Positions 26,263 to 36,920 are shown, counted from the first letter of the stretch. The stretch is 64,000 nucleotides of DNA from Takakia lepidozioides (GCA_030704615.1 CM060734.1:41060042-41124041), one strand, 5' to 3'. The notes: generated by a model not told the origin, from the letters alone. Translations and numbers: made by a program.

Positions 26263-26568
26263 TCAATAGTGTCCAACACTTTGAACTTGGGACCACGCAG
26301 TGATTTGAGCATTCTGATTTTCGAAACTGCCTTCAAACATAATTTCGTTGCCCTCTGGGTCCGAAGCCTCAATCTCCAACAGAATTATCAGACTTCGAGT
26401 AGGCTCCACTTGCCGTCGTACGGAGTCCAGATGAGGAAGTACGCGTCGCATTGGTGGCCCGTCGTCTCGAGAGCGTCGGCGTGATATTGAAGGTCGTGAG
26501 AGTCGGAACGGCTGATCTGGTAGCCGGGTAAGCGACAACTCCAATGTATCTGGGACCTGCGACTCCAT
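26263..26568 (-). CDS. Possible extra ORF between chromovirus pol and 3' LTR
   Basis: A 101-codon ATG-initiated frame lies after the pol stop (26747) and before the polypurine tract. It begins MESQVPDTLELSLTRLPD and includes RPSISRRRSRDDGPPMRR, so it is basic in the middle, with a hydrophobic-acidic segment LIILLEIEASDPEGNEIM. On the same strand a TATATATA lies at 26607-26614, 39 bp upstream of the ATG. After the stop the frame continues open for about 30 codons (NHLSQERRAEYLASTIRRIL). I do not recognise a domain. It may be a real accessory ORF or chance openness in a 3' untranslated region. Confidence 0.35.
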   Translation of the reverse strand: MESQVPDTLELSLTRLPDQPFRLSRPSISRRRSRDDGPPMRRVLPHLDSVRRQVEPTRSLIILLEIEASDPEGNEIMFEGSFENQNAQITAWSQVQSVGHY

Positions 26569-26746
26569 ACTGTCAATACAAGATGCAAGAGTGCTGGAAG
26601 TGTAGCTATATATACTGATGTGTGGTGCTCCTCCCTCCTTAGCGTGTATAAGGTACATTAATGCGGAGTCTTCAGCTTGAAGCTAATTTGGCTGACATCA
26701 TCGTTGTGACGTCTTATTGACGTGTAGCTCGGGGCTTAGCTGGATA

Positions 26747-28912
26747 TCATTGATGAAACTCTTGGACTTTGTCAGATGCATTGGCGAGGTTGGATGAAGG
26801 TTCCCATGTTTGTTCGCTGATGTCGTAGTCTTTCCAATGTACGAAATACTCAAGACGTTTATACTTGATGCGAGAGTCTAGGACTTCGTCGACTTCATAC
26901 TCAATTTCTTGATTGACTTCGATTGGTGGAGGTGGTACGGAAACTCTCTCTGGAATATTCGATGGATAATACAACTCCAATAATGAAACACGAAAGACTG
27001 GATGGATGCGCATACTTCGTGGGAGTTCAAGCCGAAAACTGACCGGATTTATTTGTCGAATAATTTTGAATGGGCCCAGGCCTTGATAATCCAACTTCCT
27101 TGATGGTCGCGAGGTTTGTATGTCCCGTCGAAGAAGCCACACACGATCTCCGACCTTGAACTGGGGTTGGAGTTGGCGACGGTGATCTGCATACTCCTTG
27201 TATTGTTTTTGAGCTTCTGCGAGGTGGAATGTAAGCTCATTGTGAATCGTAGCAAGGTTTTCTGCAGCAGGGCTTCCAACAGTCTTCATGTGGAAAGGGT
27301 TTGCTCGAGGATGATGACCATAATTGGAGAAAAATGGAGTTTGTTGGGTCGAAGAATGTATAGTGTTGTTGTAGGCAAACTCAGCCAATGACAGAAGGTC
27401 CGTCCAATTATCTTGGTGATAATTTATCGTACAGCGAAGATATTGCTCCAAAATCTGGTTTACACGTTCGGTTTGACCATTAGTCTGTGGATGTTTAGCT
27501 GTAGAAAGGTTGATCTTAGTATCCAATATGTGAAATAATCCCCTCCAGAAATTTGATATGAACAGTGGTCATCGATCAGATACGATGTCATTCGGGAGTC
27601 CATGAATGCGGTAGATATTATTGAAGAAGAGTCTTGCAGTTTCCTCGCCGGTAATTGTCTTATTACATGAAATGAAATGTGCCATCTTCGTAAAACGATC
27701 TACAATAACAAGGATTGAATCAGTGGTCTTGGAGATTGGAAGGTCCGTAATAAAGTCCATAGACACAGATGACCATGGACCATTGGGAATGGGTAATGGT
27801 TGAAGAAGGCCGTAAGGTCGATGTTGTGGTCCCTTCGCTCTAGCACACGTGTCGCAAGATTTTATAAATTCTTTCACGAGTTTCCACATTTGCGGCCACC
27901 AATAGTCCCTAGATATCAATTCCATTATTTTGTTGAAGCCGAAATGTCCTGCAGCCGGAAGATCATGACATGTTTGAAGAATTCGAAGTCGTGTGTAGGT
28001 CCTGGAGGTACATAGAGAAGTCCCTTGAAATAAAGTAAGTCATCTTTGAACTCGAAGTCGTTTGTAACATGTGGGTTGTCTCGAGGTCGATTTAGTTGAC
28101 TTCGTAGTGTTATAGCGAATTGGTCGCTCTTCAGTACTTCCTGAATCTCCTTTATGATCTCGGCATCGTCATAGGTGGACATGGATAGCATATTCAATTG
28201 GAGATTTGCTGGTTTCAAGATAATAGATTTCTGTTCGTCAAAAGCTGTATCCCCTTCTTTTGGCGCAAGATACGATCGTCGAGAAAGAGCATCTGATTTT
28301 CCTTGAAGATGTCCGGGACGGTAGGTAATAACAAAATCAAATCTTGCTAGTGACATATTCCATCTCGCTTGACGTCGATTCAAAACACGAGCACTCATAA
28401 AATATTCGAGGTTTTTGTGATCGGTATAGACATTGACCTGATGTTTAGCTCCTTCTAATAGATGACGCCACTCCTCAAAAGCATCGATAATCGCTAGAAG
28501 TTCTTTGTCATGGATTTCATAATTGATCTCCACATCGGAAAATTTACGAGAACGAAAATCAACAGGGTGGAGTCGGCCATTTGTACCGTATTGTGAGAGT
28601 ACCGCGTCAAGTGCAAAGTCCGATGCATCTGCTTCTAAGAATAATGGTTTAGATGGGTCTGCATGTACCAGTATTGGAGCCATTGTAAACGCCTGCTTCA
28701 GCCTTTCAAATGTTTGGTCAGCCTTCTCGTCCCATACAAATTTGTCCTTCCATGTGAGTCGTGTCAATGGTGCAGCAATTTTGGAGTAGTCATTGATGAA
28801 GATTCTATAGAAATATGCAAAACCCAGAAAACATTGTACATCTCGGACCGAAGTTGGTTTAATCCACTCGATGATGGTTTGTATTTTCTTCTGATCCATA
28901 AAGACGCATTTG
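26747..28912 (-). pseudogene. Chromovirus pol: RT end, RNase H, integrase, chromodomain
   Basis: Starts abruptly in the RT connection region (VRDVQCFLGFAYFYRIFIND, about 28830). RNase H: LEADASDFALDAVLSQYG (about 28630), ELLAIIDAFEEWRHLLEG, VYTDHKNLEYFM. Integrase: frameshift near 27990, GHFGFNKIMELISRDYWW, CDTCARAKGPQHRPYG, core Asp in VSMDFITDLP, second Asp in NDIVSDR followed by a TGA, then HPQTNGQTERVNQILEQYLR with the catalytic Glu. After the GPF region (YQGLGPFKIIRQ) a canonical chromodomain (26750-26899) reads YEVDEVLDSRIKYKRLEYFV then HWKDYDISEQTWEP. The element's gag, protease and first RT half are missing. Confidence 0.9.
26750..26899 (-). other. Integrase C-terminal chromodomain
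   Basis: Fifty residues ending at the pol stop. YEVDEVLDSR, YFVHWKDYD and TWEPSSNL match the HP1-like fold, including the tyrosine and tryptophan positions of the methyl-lysine cage. In this family the domain directs integration to H3K9-methylated chromatin. It defines the element as a chromovirus. Confidence 0.9.
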
Positions 28913-29578
28913 TCGGCTCCGTAATTTCTCCGTCCTTATCCCCTGGTAGTTTCTCCTCAACTTCTCGAAGAACTCCACAACTGGGTTAAAGGCAGGCACG
29001 GGTGCTGGTGCTGCAGCAGGAGCTTGAGTGGATTTCCCAGCTCCATCTTTACTTGTCCCACTACTAGTGCTTGCAGTTGGGGATGTTGGTGTAGCTGCTA
29101 GTGTCGCCGCTGCCCTTGTGCCTCTAGTGATGGAGACATAGTCAGGTGACCAATATTGTCGTCACTCCTCAATCTCCACCTTATTTCCCCGCCTAAATTC
29201 ATGGTAGTCATCCATAGGCGGCCCCTCAAGGTGCTGAAACAACCCCTTCCATGCCATAAATGACGTAAACAGTTGCGGATTGCGCATCTGCTGCAAATCA
29301 CACCAACTATCAAACTCCTGTATGAAATCATCAAGCTCGATGGTGCCCACAGCTCCCGCGTACCGATGTGGCTGGTAGCTCCATACATTTCCTCCATCGT
29401 CCCACAACAATGGCACGAAAATGGCTTGCACCCTCGGCGAGAATCCTCCTAACTCTGAGTCTGAACCTTTATCAGAAGACACTAAAGGTGAAGGTGGCCT
29501 AAACCGTTCACCTCGTCTTGTATACCCACTAGTATCGTTGGTGCTCGTACCGGCACTCGCCTCAGCAATTGGTGGCAC
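28913..29578 (-). pseudogene. Gag of the PHD/methyltransferase gypsy element, 3' part missing
   Basis: The frame starts at 29578 with GTG where an ATG would be expected (PPIAEASAGTSTNDTSGYTR). It contains RFRPPSPLVSSDKGSDSE, AIFVPLLWDDGGNVWSYQPH, ELDDFIQEFDSWCDLQQMRN and FMAWKGLFQHLEGPPMDDYH. After a TGA at 29161 it continues SPDYVSITRGT, a Ser/Thr/Pro linker and FEKLRRNYQGIRTEKLRS. At 28905-28920 it runs directly into chromovirus RT sequence, so the nucleocapsid (CCHC) end is gone. No capsid function can remain. Confidence 0.7.
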
Positions 29579-30354
29579 CTCCGTGATGAAAACTCACACT
29601 AAAACCGGCTATCAACTTGTCTCTAATCCCCTTTTCCACAAGGTAAACCGGGTAGAGAACTTGTTGCGGCTTATGGTTTGGAATACTAGGTTCCTAACCT
29701 AAACCTACACTTGCACCTACATCCACCGCATGCACTCCTATGGTCTGCTGGTCATCAACCTAGCCTCGCCATAGGAGAAACAATGATGGTCTGTGTCATC
29801 ACCCCAGCCTCACCACCGACAGCACGCTCTAGGGTTGGCCGGCCACAATATTTCTGGCACACCACCTATAAAAGCAAGCGCCCAAACCAAACTAGCATGG
29901 CGCACAGTCAAGCATGCATGTGTGGGAGGAGGATCCAAATATAGGAAACTCAAACAACAACACCTCCCACACTTAAATCAATCGATCTCCTTGCGGCTCC
30001 AATAAACCTGCAAGATGGCCAAGCCTCTATCCAAACTAGCTCTACCTCCGCTTACGGGAAAGCTTTGGCCTACAAGAATGATGGAAGACTATAGAGAAGA
30101 GAAGTTGAAGCAATCTCTAAGCCCAGAATGCTCTCATCCCATTACTCCCCCATCTTCACACTCACTCTTGCTAGAGCAATAAACAAGACTATCCTTAAAA
30201 AACCTCTCAAATAACTCTCAAGAGCCCTCAAATTATTGCCATGAACTACTGAAATCTGCCCTCAATCAGCCCCTCACATAGACCAACCAAGGTTCAAGAA
30301 GTTCGCAAACTTGGACTCCAAACAATCCACCAAAAGGCCCTAGGCGCCCGCCAA

Positions 30355-30600
30355 TTAGTGGCCTCCAAGGTCTCCGACCAGCCCTCACAATGGCTCCACA
30401 AGTCTGCCCAATATGGCCTCCAATGACCTCCAATAGTCCTCCAAACAGCCCTTAAGAAGCTCCACAAATCTGCCAAGTATTGGCTCCAAGGACCTCCAAC
30501 AGTCCTCCAACCAGCCCTCACAAGGCTCCACAGGCCTGCGAAACATTGGCCTCAAAGGACCCCAAATAGTCCTCAAACAAGCCCCCCGAAGACTCCAAAA
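30355..30600. repeat. ~66-bp tandem repeat, about 3.5 copies
   Basis: Units beginning GCCCT(C/T)A(C/A)(A/G)A at about 30382, 30449 and 30515 share GGCTCCACA, AGTCTGCC-like and GACCTCCAATAGTCCTCCAA blocks. Period about 66 bp, moderately diverged. Confidence 0.75.
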
Positions 30601-30940
30601 ATATCCACAGTCAGTCGATTTTTCATCCGTCATTGACCGAATTTCATCCAAAACCGCTGATTTCTCATCCGCAAGTCCGATATTATCCGCCACGATAGTT
30701 CATCCGTCGGTGCGATATTTCATCCGCTGGCGCAGTTTCATCCGTCGCTGCGATTTTTCATCCGATGGCACGATAGTTCATCTGCTGCCACGATTTCATC
30801 CGTCGCTGCAATTTCTTATCCGATAGCGCGATAGTTCATCCGCTGGCACAGTTTCATCCACTGCGACCAATTCTCATCCAGGAGCGCCGATTTTCATCCA
30901 TTGGCTCAATAGTTCATCCGATGGATCAATGGTGGTGCTC
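30600..30940. repeat. Degenerate TTCATCCG tandem array
   Basis: About sixteen copies of a (T)TTCATCCG core spaced about 18-24 bp apart, alternating with GCTGCGAT, CGATAG and TGGCAC spacers. No long unit, no coding sense. A related but shorter GTTCCCA-rich array follows at 30955-31020. Confidence 0.8.
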
Positions 30941-32104
30941 CCAACTCTAGGACAATGTTCCCACATGTTCCCAAGAGTTCCCAAAGTTTCTCACGCGTTC
31001 TCTCGAGTTCCCACGCGTTCCCAAGCTAGGGTTTGCGCCGCTTTGCCTCTGCGATTGCTGCAACGAGATATGGCTTCTATGGAGCAACCAGAGGTGTTGT
31101 TCTTGGTTTCTTGAGCATCAATAGACCACCAAGAGTGCCTCTAATTCCTTGAGCCAGCTATTTGCCACAGAACAAGCTCCATTTCTCTATGGAACTTATT
31201 GAAACAACCATAGAGTAAGCTATTGAGCTTTCTATGGTATGTAGCCATCTCATGCACTCATAGTGCTTCCTTCTATGGCCATAGTGCACCTCTTAGAGCT
31301 CCTAATCCAGCCCTGCACTTGCCACTTTTATAGACATGCTCTTCCCAAGCTTAGGATTGAAACCCCAACTCAAAGCATGCTCAAATACACTATTCTGCCC
31401 CAAAGAGAAATTAGATGTCTACCTCCACTCATAGCTTTCCTAAGCTTGAAGTTGAAGACTCCCACAAGCTGAAACCATGCTCCACACATGCACCGCTTGC
31501 TCCCTCAACACCCGAGCTCTTCTTGAACTCCTCAAACCCTGCAACACTTACAGAACAAGAGCTTCTTCACAAGCTCTCAAACTTTTCAATGGGGCTCTCC
31601 TTGAAGACCTCCTCTTGTACATAAACACCACAAGGCTTTCATCTTGCAAACCTTGCAACATCTTGTAACTTAGAGCTATCTACCAAGCTCTCCTCCACAC
31701 AAGTGCTAACTATGCTAACACCTTGCACTCATCGATGTAAACTCGTCTTCTTCTAGTGATACGGAAATGGTGAAAAGAGGAGAAACCACTCTATCACGTT
31801 ATATATATCAAGCCAATGGCACCTTTGCTAAATGACTCCACCATATAGACCTCATCCACTCTCCATATCAAGTACTAGAGCTATGGCGGCGAGAGAGGCC
31901 TCGGGAGGCTCGACTAGAAGAAGACGAGCCTGCCTACGTCTCACGTGGAGATAACCTCTTCACGTCCCAAGTGAGGTTCGCCACCTCACTTGGCACATGG
32001 AACCAAATGAAGTCCCAACGCCAACAAAATACAAATATAAATGTATAATGTCCTAATTAGTTAGAAATAACTATTTTTAATTAATCACAAACAAAACCAT
32101 GACA

Positions 32105-32515
32105 TGTTAGCTGGCAGCCCTGTTAAGGCTTGCGGATAGGTTCTATTTCTCGGGATGAGAGTAGCCGGGAGGTTTTTTGGGCCAAATTTTGACCTCGTTT
32201 CGCTGTATCTTTGTACCGTTGTCAATACGCGGCCCTAATCAACTTGACAGATTGTATTGCCCCAAGGCCTTTATGTCTTGATTGATGAAGTCGATCTGGA
32301 GAAGATACGTGAACGAATGTCCTTTTAGGGAAATGATGAATAATAAACCTACCGAGACGAAAGCCAAACGTGTTTCCGTAGGTGGACGTATTGAACCAAA
32401 ATAATCTCTAAAATTTACATCTTGATACAACAGTTTTCCATAGTAATAATCACTAAACCGACTTGAATCTGAACTACGATTCAGATTTAGTATAACTATT
32501 TGCTTTATGGCCCAT
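32105..32515 (-). pseudogene. rps3: Nuclear copy of mitochondrial rps3 (NUMT), frameshifted
   Basis: The minus strand opens with ATG GCC CAT AAA GCA AAT at 32515, matching the rps3 start. After a one-base shift it reads [20 protein letters not shown], then [17 protein letters not shown]. After another shift it reads [20 protein letters not shown], then [20 protein letters not shown] and EVKIWPKKPPGYSHPEK. This is the N-terminal part of mitochondrial ribosomal protein S3. Two frameshifts and truncation at 32104 make it non-functional. The coding sequence passes SDYYYGK without the group II intron that many vascular plants have at about nucleotide 74. Confidence 0.85.
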
Positions 32516-32593
32516 TGGGAATTATTCATTTCAAGTATCAACAAATTTTGAGGGCTACCAACCCCTCTTTAAAATTTATATAAAAAAAAAACT

Positions 32594-32930
32594 ATGAAAC
32601 TGCCTCAATTCACGAGAATGGTGAGAAATCCTCTCTTGGATGAAATCACAGACCCCCGGAGTGTGGATACAGACAATGTTGCGTTTGACATCCATAGGGA
32701 CAGTGACATCCCAAGGATCGTGGTTCCTATGCCTGATTCGGTCAAGCTGCTGGAGGCTATCGAACTTCCTACGCTGGATAAATCCTTTGTGTCAGTGGCT
32801 ATTAAGGAAAAATTCCTATCGGTGATTTGTCATTTCTGTCACACGGAAGGGCACGTCTAGGCGGATTGTCCGGATTTGCTGGAACCAAACCGCACCCACC
32901 CGGCTGGACAATGAGGCGGCAAACCCCAGG
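32594..32930 (+). pseudogene. CCHC zinc-knuckle fragment, probable LINE ORF1 end
   Basis: The open frame includes IPRIVVPMPDSVKLLEAIEL then SVICHFCHTEGHV, a stop, then ADCPDLLEPNRTHP. The pattern is C-x2-C-x4-H-x4-C, the zinc knuckle of LINE ORF1 (DUF4283-type) or gag proteins; a TAG replaces what is usually Trp in the finger. It is preceded by an A-rich run at 32581-32591. It is not contiguous with the LINE RT at 35430, so a common origin is only possible. Confidence 0.6.
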
Positions 32931-33103
32931 TTTCACAAACATGTGTGCCTGGGCTTTGGGCAGCTCCACAGCTGCGTGTCTCTTGACCACAGGAGTAGAA
33001 AAATAAAGTTTCTCAAAGTACCATTTATTCTTCCCCTGTCCTGCATATTGCAAAATCCAAGGCAGTACTATGGTCTCCATAGCTTCCAGTCTTTTGCAGA
33101 AGT

Positions 33104-33779
33104 TCAGTTTTGAGGATCGGAAGCGCTGGCATTCTCCCTGAGGCACTTTGTCTTTCTGGATGCTGTAAAGTTGCTTTTGGGCTGCTTGTGGAGGGCCCCT
33201 CTCTCTTTCTTGTTTATTTCTTTCTCTTGTCGCATTAGTTCTTTGAGCTCTCCACGGACGTTATAGAGTACCCTTTCATTTCTCTTGTGAATGTTATGAA
33301 GTTCCTTCCATTCTTTTGTCTTGTCTACTTTTCTTGCTCCATGCCCCTTTATTTGAGGGACCCTTCGTTGACGGTAATGGGCCTCATTCTACCCACCTAA
33401 CAGTCAAACGCAAAGAAAATATGGTGATAGAACACCAAGCAAGAAGACAGAAGGGTTTGCGGAAGGTACCTTATAGTCTTGCATGAACTCATAGTGAAGC
33501 ACTGTGTCGGGATCATCACTGGCAGCTTTCAAGAACTTATCAAGTCCCTGCCTAGGACCATTGTCCACTGATCCCACCATAAATACATGTGACTTGCCAA
33601 CCCACCATCACTAGATTTATTGCTAGTAAAATCATACTCGGAAATGAAATTACCATAATCTTTTTTACATGGAAGGTTTGAGGCATTCTCTTTTGGCATG
33701 TACCTGTACCACGAGTTTATGAATCTACAGATGTTGTTATCTGTTGGGCCCTTCATGAGGTCAAGCAGAACACCTTGTC
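33104..33779 (-). pseudogene. Unidentified two-exon gene remnant
   Basis: The last exon (33388-33104) follows a TAG acceptor and is open for 94 codons to TGA. It is highly charged and probably helical: NEAHYRQRRVPQIKGHGARK, then VRGELKELMRQEKEINKKER. The upstream exon (33779-33470) ends at a GTACCT donor in the matching phase with YEFMQDYK. It contains GVLLDLMKGPTDNNICRF and SWYRYMPKENASNLPCKKDY, then, after a one-base frame change, GKSHVFMVGSVDNGPRQGLD and KFLKAASDDPDTVLHYEF. Splice phase and openness suggest a genuine gene or gene fragment. I do not recognise the family. The frame change suggests it is broken. Confidence 0.4.
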
Positions 33780-35421
33780 CTACATGTGAGTTACTATGAC
33801 ACTGTTTGGGCCAGGTGACTTAGGCTAGTGCAAGCCAGCCCAATGTGAACAACAGCTTTTACCCCCTGGAAGACAACCCTCCCATGTTGAGAGGCTTGGC
33901 CTAACGGCTTTCTTTGTTGCTGCTTTTTTACCTTAAGAATGCCCATATCCTAGGGCTGCCACTGCCAGAACCCTGAAAGCAATACCATCAAACAGGCCTA
34001 TGGTGGTGGAGTATATCTTTTAGTGACATATCCCACATATATAACATGGTGTAACCTTTACAGCATCTCTTATATTAGATATGGGGATGAAACAAACGAT
34101 ATGGCTCCTCGTTGTGGATAGTGGAATCTACTTTCATCCATACTAAACTTGAAATTTCATCCATTTATTTTTCATAAGTTGTTCAATAACAAAAATATTA
34201 CCAGAGGAAGGTGTTATCTGGAGAAGGCACACATGGAAGTAGTTTTGAGCAAAGGAGAGGAGGTGAAACCTGGGAAAGGCCTCACAACATGGACTTAGCA
34301 ATTTTTGATTTTGATGCGTAGTCCTCCTAAAAGATGAGCCAATAAATAGCGATCAGGATATAGGCCCTAACTAAGGGTGAAATCATCAATATATTCAGCA
34401 AGGTAGTTTCTTTTGTTTTGTCTTGTTTTATTTTTTTTGTATAAGTTGAGATCTCCCAAACCGTAAGGCCTCCGTCCGGGTTGTTGATACCGCTGGAAAA
34501 AACCCCAGCTTCAATGCTTCAACTGAAAGTGTCTCTCATTTCATTGTCCCCTTTACAGACTCTCAAGTTCCCAGATTTCCAGAAAATATGTCTCATGCAG
34601 AGCTTCATGTTGTAGATAAATTGGTCCAATCTCACCATCAGGACCTCTGATTATATCCTCGAGTAACTGAGTCCAATCCTGCTCATTGGAAGTTTTTGCA
34701 AATTCGGCCATGAAGTGCATCTCTCACAAACAAAGACCTCTAGTTACCAATAGTACTATTTACCTCCTAAGAAGAGTCGAATTCGACCCTGCCCTCGAGA
34801 AGTTTATGCTTATGTTGAGGACTCGTCTGTCTCTCGGCTTGCTGTGCTTCTAAGTCAAAATTAGTTTGCTAGCGCTCAAATGATCATGGGATAATCCCCA
34901 GTGCCCTGTTTGTATTGCTATGAGCTCTTCAAGTCTTGTCTCTTTGCTTAAAATTTCTCTCGCAACTCTGATGTAGGTATGTAATTCATGCTCCGGGTGC
35001 CAGCACAATAAGACCCCCTTTATTTATAAAAAAGAAAGCTAGTTGCAATTCAAGGGAAGATAACAGGAAAAATGTAAAGAACTTCAGTTTTACGGTGAAA
35101 ATATCTCAAATTTGTACCACCTGTCAATGGGATCCAGGGTATGTAGGCACGGTATGTAGATGTCCGACCCAAGTTTGCTAAATTAGGGATAACTACAGAA
35201 ATTTCCTTGAAAGTCGATTGGAACAAAAGCACTTAGGTATATTATTGAATAATGCAAATAATTATGTTGCTCGTAACGTGGCATTTTCTTCAGTGTCCAT
35301 TTCTAGAAAATAGGAGAGAAAAATCAAATATTCATGGTTTTTAGTTTATAAAATTCCTTTCCACCAAACGATGGGAAAAAAAAAAAAAAAATATTTAAAA
35401 AAAAATTGTTGTATACTGTAT
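33780..35421. other. No recognised gene; LINE-like tail and C2-like scrap
   Basis: At 34465-34650 the plus strand has an open stretch, RKASVRVVDTAGKNPSFN.., faintly like a plant C2 domain; not strong enough to call. At about 34990-35035 GACCCCCTTTATTTATAAAAAAG resembles a LINE 3' end. A-runs occur at 35372-35405, just before the LINE target duplication. Otherwise nothing seen. Confidence 0.35.
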
Positions 35422-35429
35422 ACCTAGTG
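35422..35429. repeat. 5' target-site duplication of the truncated LINE
   Basis: ACCTAGTG, repeated exactly at 48784-48791 after the LINE poly-A tail. LINE coding sequence starts immediately after it. Confidence 0.6.
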
Positions 35430-36335
35430 GGATGCCCCCTGGCCCCATACCTTTTCCTCATTGCAGCTGATGCCCTTGGCCATTACCTCAGTGCAAGGCA
35501 GGACATAGTGGGTCTCAAGCTCATTCACAGTTCATATGTTAAGCTGTCCATGTATGCAGATGACACCACCCTGCTGCTGAACAACGAGAGTTCAGCCAAT
35601 ATAGTGAAAGTAAAGTGAGAGCCAGAGAAGCCCTTCAGCTATTTTGCTTAGCCTATAGTCTTAAGGTCAATTGGAATAAATCAGTAGGGTTATTGACTGA
35701 GCTGCCACCCAATGCTTCCAAGCATCATGGCCCCCAGTGGGGGCAGGATATTGGGCTCAAATGGCTCCAACCAGGCTTAGCTCATATTCTACTTGGATTT
35801 CCAGTGGGTATTGGTCTCACAGATGAGCAAAGATTCGAGCCAGTTCTCTCAAAGCTCCGCAATAAATTAGCCTTCTGGAGCTCAGCCATGCTCTCACTGG
35901 CTGGGAGAGTTCTTGTGTTTAATCAAGTCATGCTTGCATCAGTCTGGTATTTTGCCTCTGTCTTGTCTCCTGGAAGCAAATACATAAGCAGGATTAAGGC
36001 TCTGATGCGCAATTTTCTGTGGGGAGCCAATATCAAGCTCCCTCTAAGAGAACCATGGTCTCTTGGGATCAGCTCTCCAGACCCAAAAAAGAAGGGGGTA
36101 TGGGATTAATTGACCCATCTACTCAGATAACAGACCTCCTAGCTAAATGGATTCCTAGGGCTCTAGTTCATGGCGACAGCCCCTAGTGTGCTTTGGTGCG
36201 TTCCCACATGGTGAGGACCTTTCGTACAAATTCGGGGGCTGGGCCACCTTCCTTGAAATGGTTGCTTCATGGCCCACCAAAAACCAAGGGTAAGGGTTCT
36301 TCTACATGGAACCCATTTGGGCAGCTTGGATTGCG
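35430..36335 (+). pseudogene. 5'-truncated LINE ORF2: RT C-half (first segment)
   Basis: Begins within RT domain 5 (GCPLAPYLFLIAADALGHYL), continues through the catalytic box KLSMYADDTTLLLNNESS (YADD intact), then a frameshift at about 35618. Next come FCLAYSLKVNWNKSVGLL, KLRNKLAFWSSAMLSLAGRV and SRIKALMRNFLWGANIK. It is interrupted at 36335 by the inverted-repeat element and resumes at 39419. Frameshifts and stops show it is dead. Confidence 0.85.
36328..36335. repeat. Left target-site duplication of the 3,075-bp element
   Basis: GGATTGCG, repeated exactly at 39411-39418. With one copy removed the LINE frame reads continuously (QLGLR into FDLSCLKGGMLALRKPF). Confidence 0.85.
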
Positions 36336-36436
36336 GGGGGAATGCTTCCGCGTGAGCCTGGGCGCGTGAGCCCAGCCAGGCTCATGCCACGTCAACAAGG
36401 TTCCCCACGTACAAGATCTAATTCCATGGAAGTCAC

Positions 36437-36920
36437 CTATTTCCGCGGAACAGTAGGCGAATGCCACGCCCCAGATTTTCCAATTTTATTTTCCGAGAAG
36501 TCTTCTCCCTCATCTAAATCTAGTTTGGACGAGAAATCACGGGAGGTCTGTGAATGGTATTCGAGCACGGTAATGGTATTCGGGCCCTTCCCCTTCCCAT
36601 CCCCTGCATTCTTCCCCTTTAGTTTGGGAGTGGATGTTTTCTCAGGCTCTTTTGCATTCAGAGCTTGAATGATTCTCTCCTGAATGTCTTTGTCAGTGCG
36701 GGGCAAGCGCCGCGGCGTTGTCGTTCAGGTTCCTCAACACCACCTCATCGAATGGTGTGTCCAAGATACCACCCACGGTCTCTGAAGTGCGCCCTGCTCC
36801 AGTCTTTGGCAATCCCAGCCGTATACATTGTCTTCTCATTTGAGGGGTCCGCCCATGTGTAGATGAAGTCATGTTCATCGCTCAGGTACTTCCCCGGAAT
36901 GAGGACAAGATACATGTACC
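36437..36920 (-). pseudogene. Unidentified coding remnant carried by the inverted-repeat element
   Basis: After a TTCAG acceptor at 36921 the minus strand reads YMYLVLIPGKYLSDEHDFIY, TWADPSNEKTMYTAGIAKDW and FRDRGWYLGHTI. A second frame continues PFDEVVLRNLNDNAAAL, and a third PRTDKDIQERIIQALNAKE with a Lys/Gly/Asp-rich tail ending VPRK. Three frames in series imply two frameshifts in a once-continuous protein. The composition looks like real protein and the splice acceptor suggests a captured host exon. No family recognised. Confidence 0.45.

Larger units (their letters stand above)
29579..32104 (-). mobile_element. Leader and presumed 5' LTR of the PHD/methyltransferase element
   Basis: This 2.5 kb lies upstream of the gag and ends sharply at 32104/32105 against mitochondrial rps3 sequence. 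The minus strand begins there with TGTCATGG, an LTR-like start. A TATATATAA stretch on the minus strand (about 31798-31808) could be the LTR promoter. The part at 30355-31020 is tandem-repetitive (separate entries). No partner LTR and no primer-binding site could be identified, so the boundaries are provisional. Confidence 0.4.

Noticed and set aside
34465-34650. C2-domain-like open stretch
   Set aside because: Resemblance limited to a short V-x-D...NPSFN pattern; no second half of the domain.
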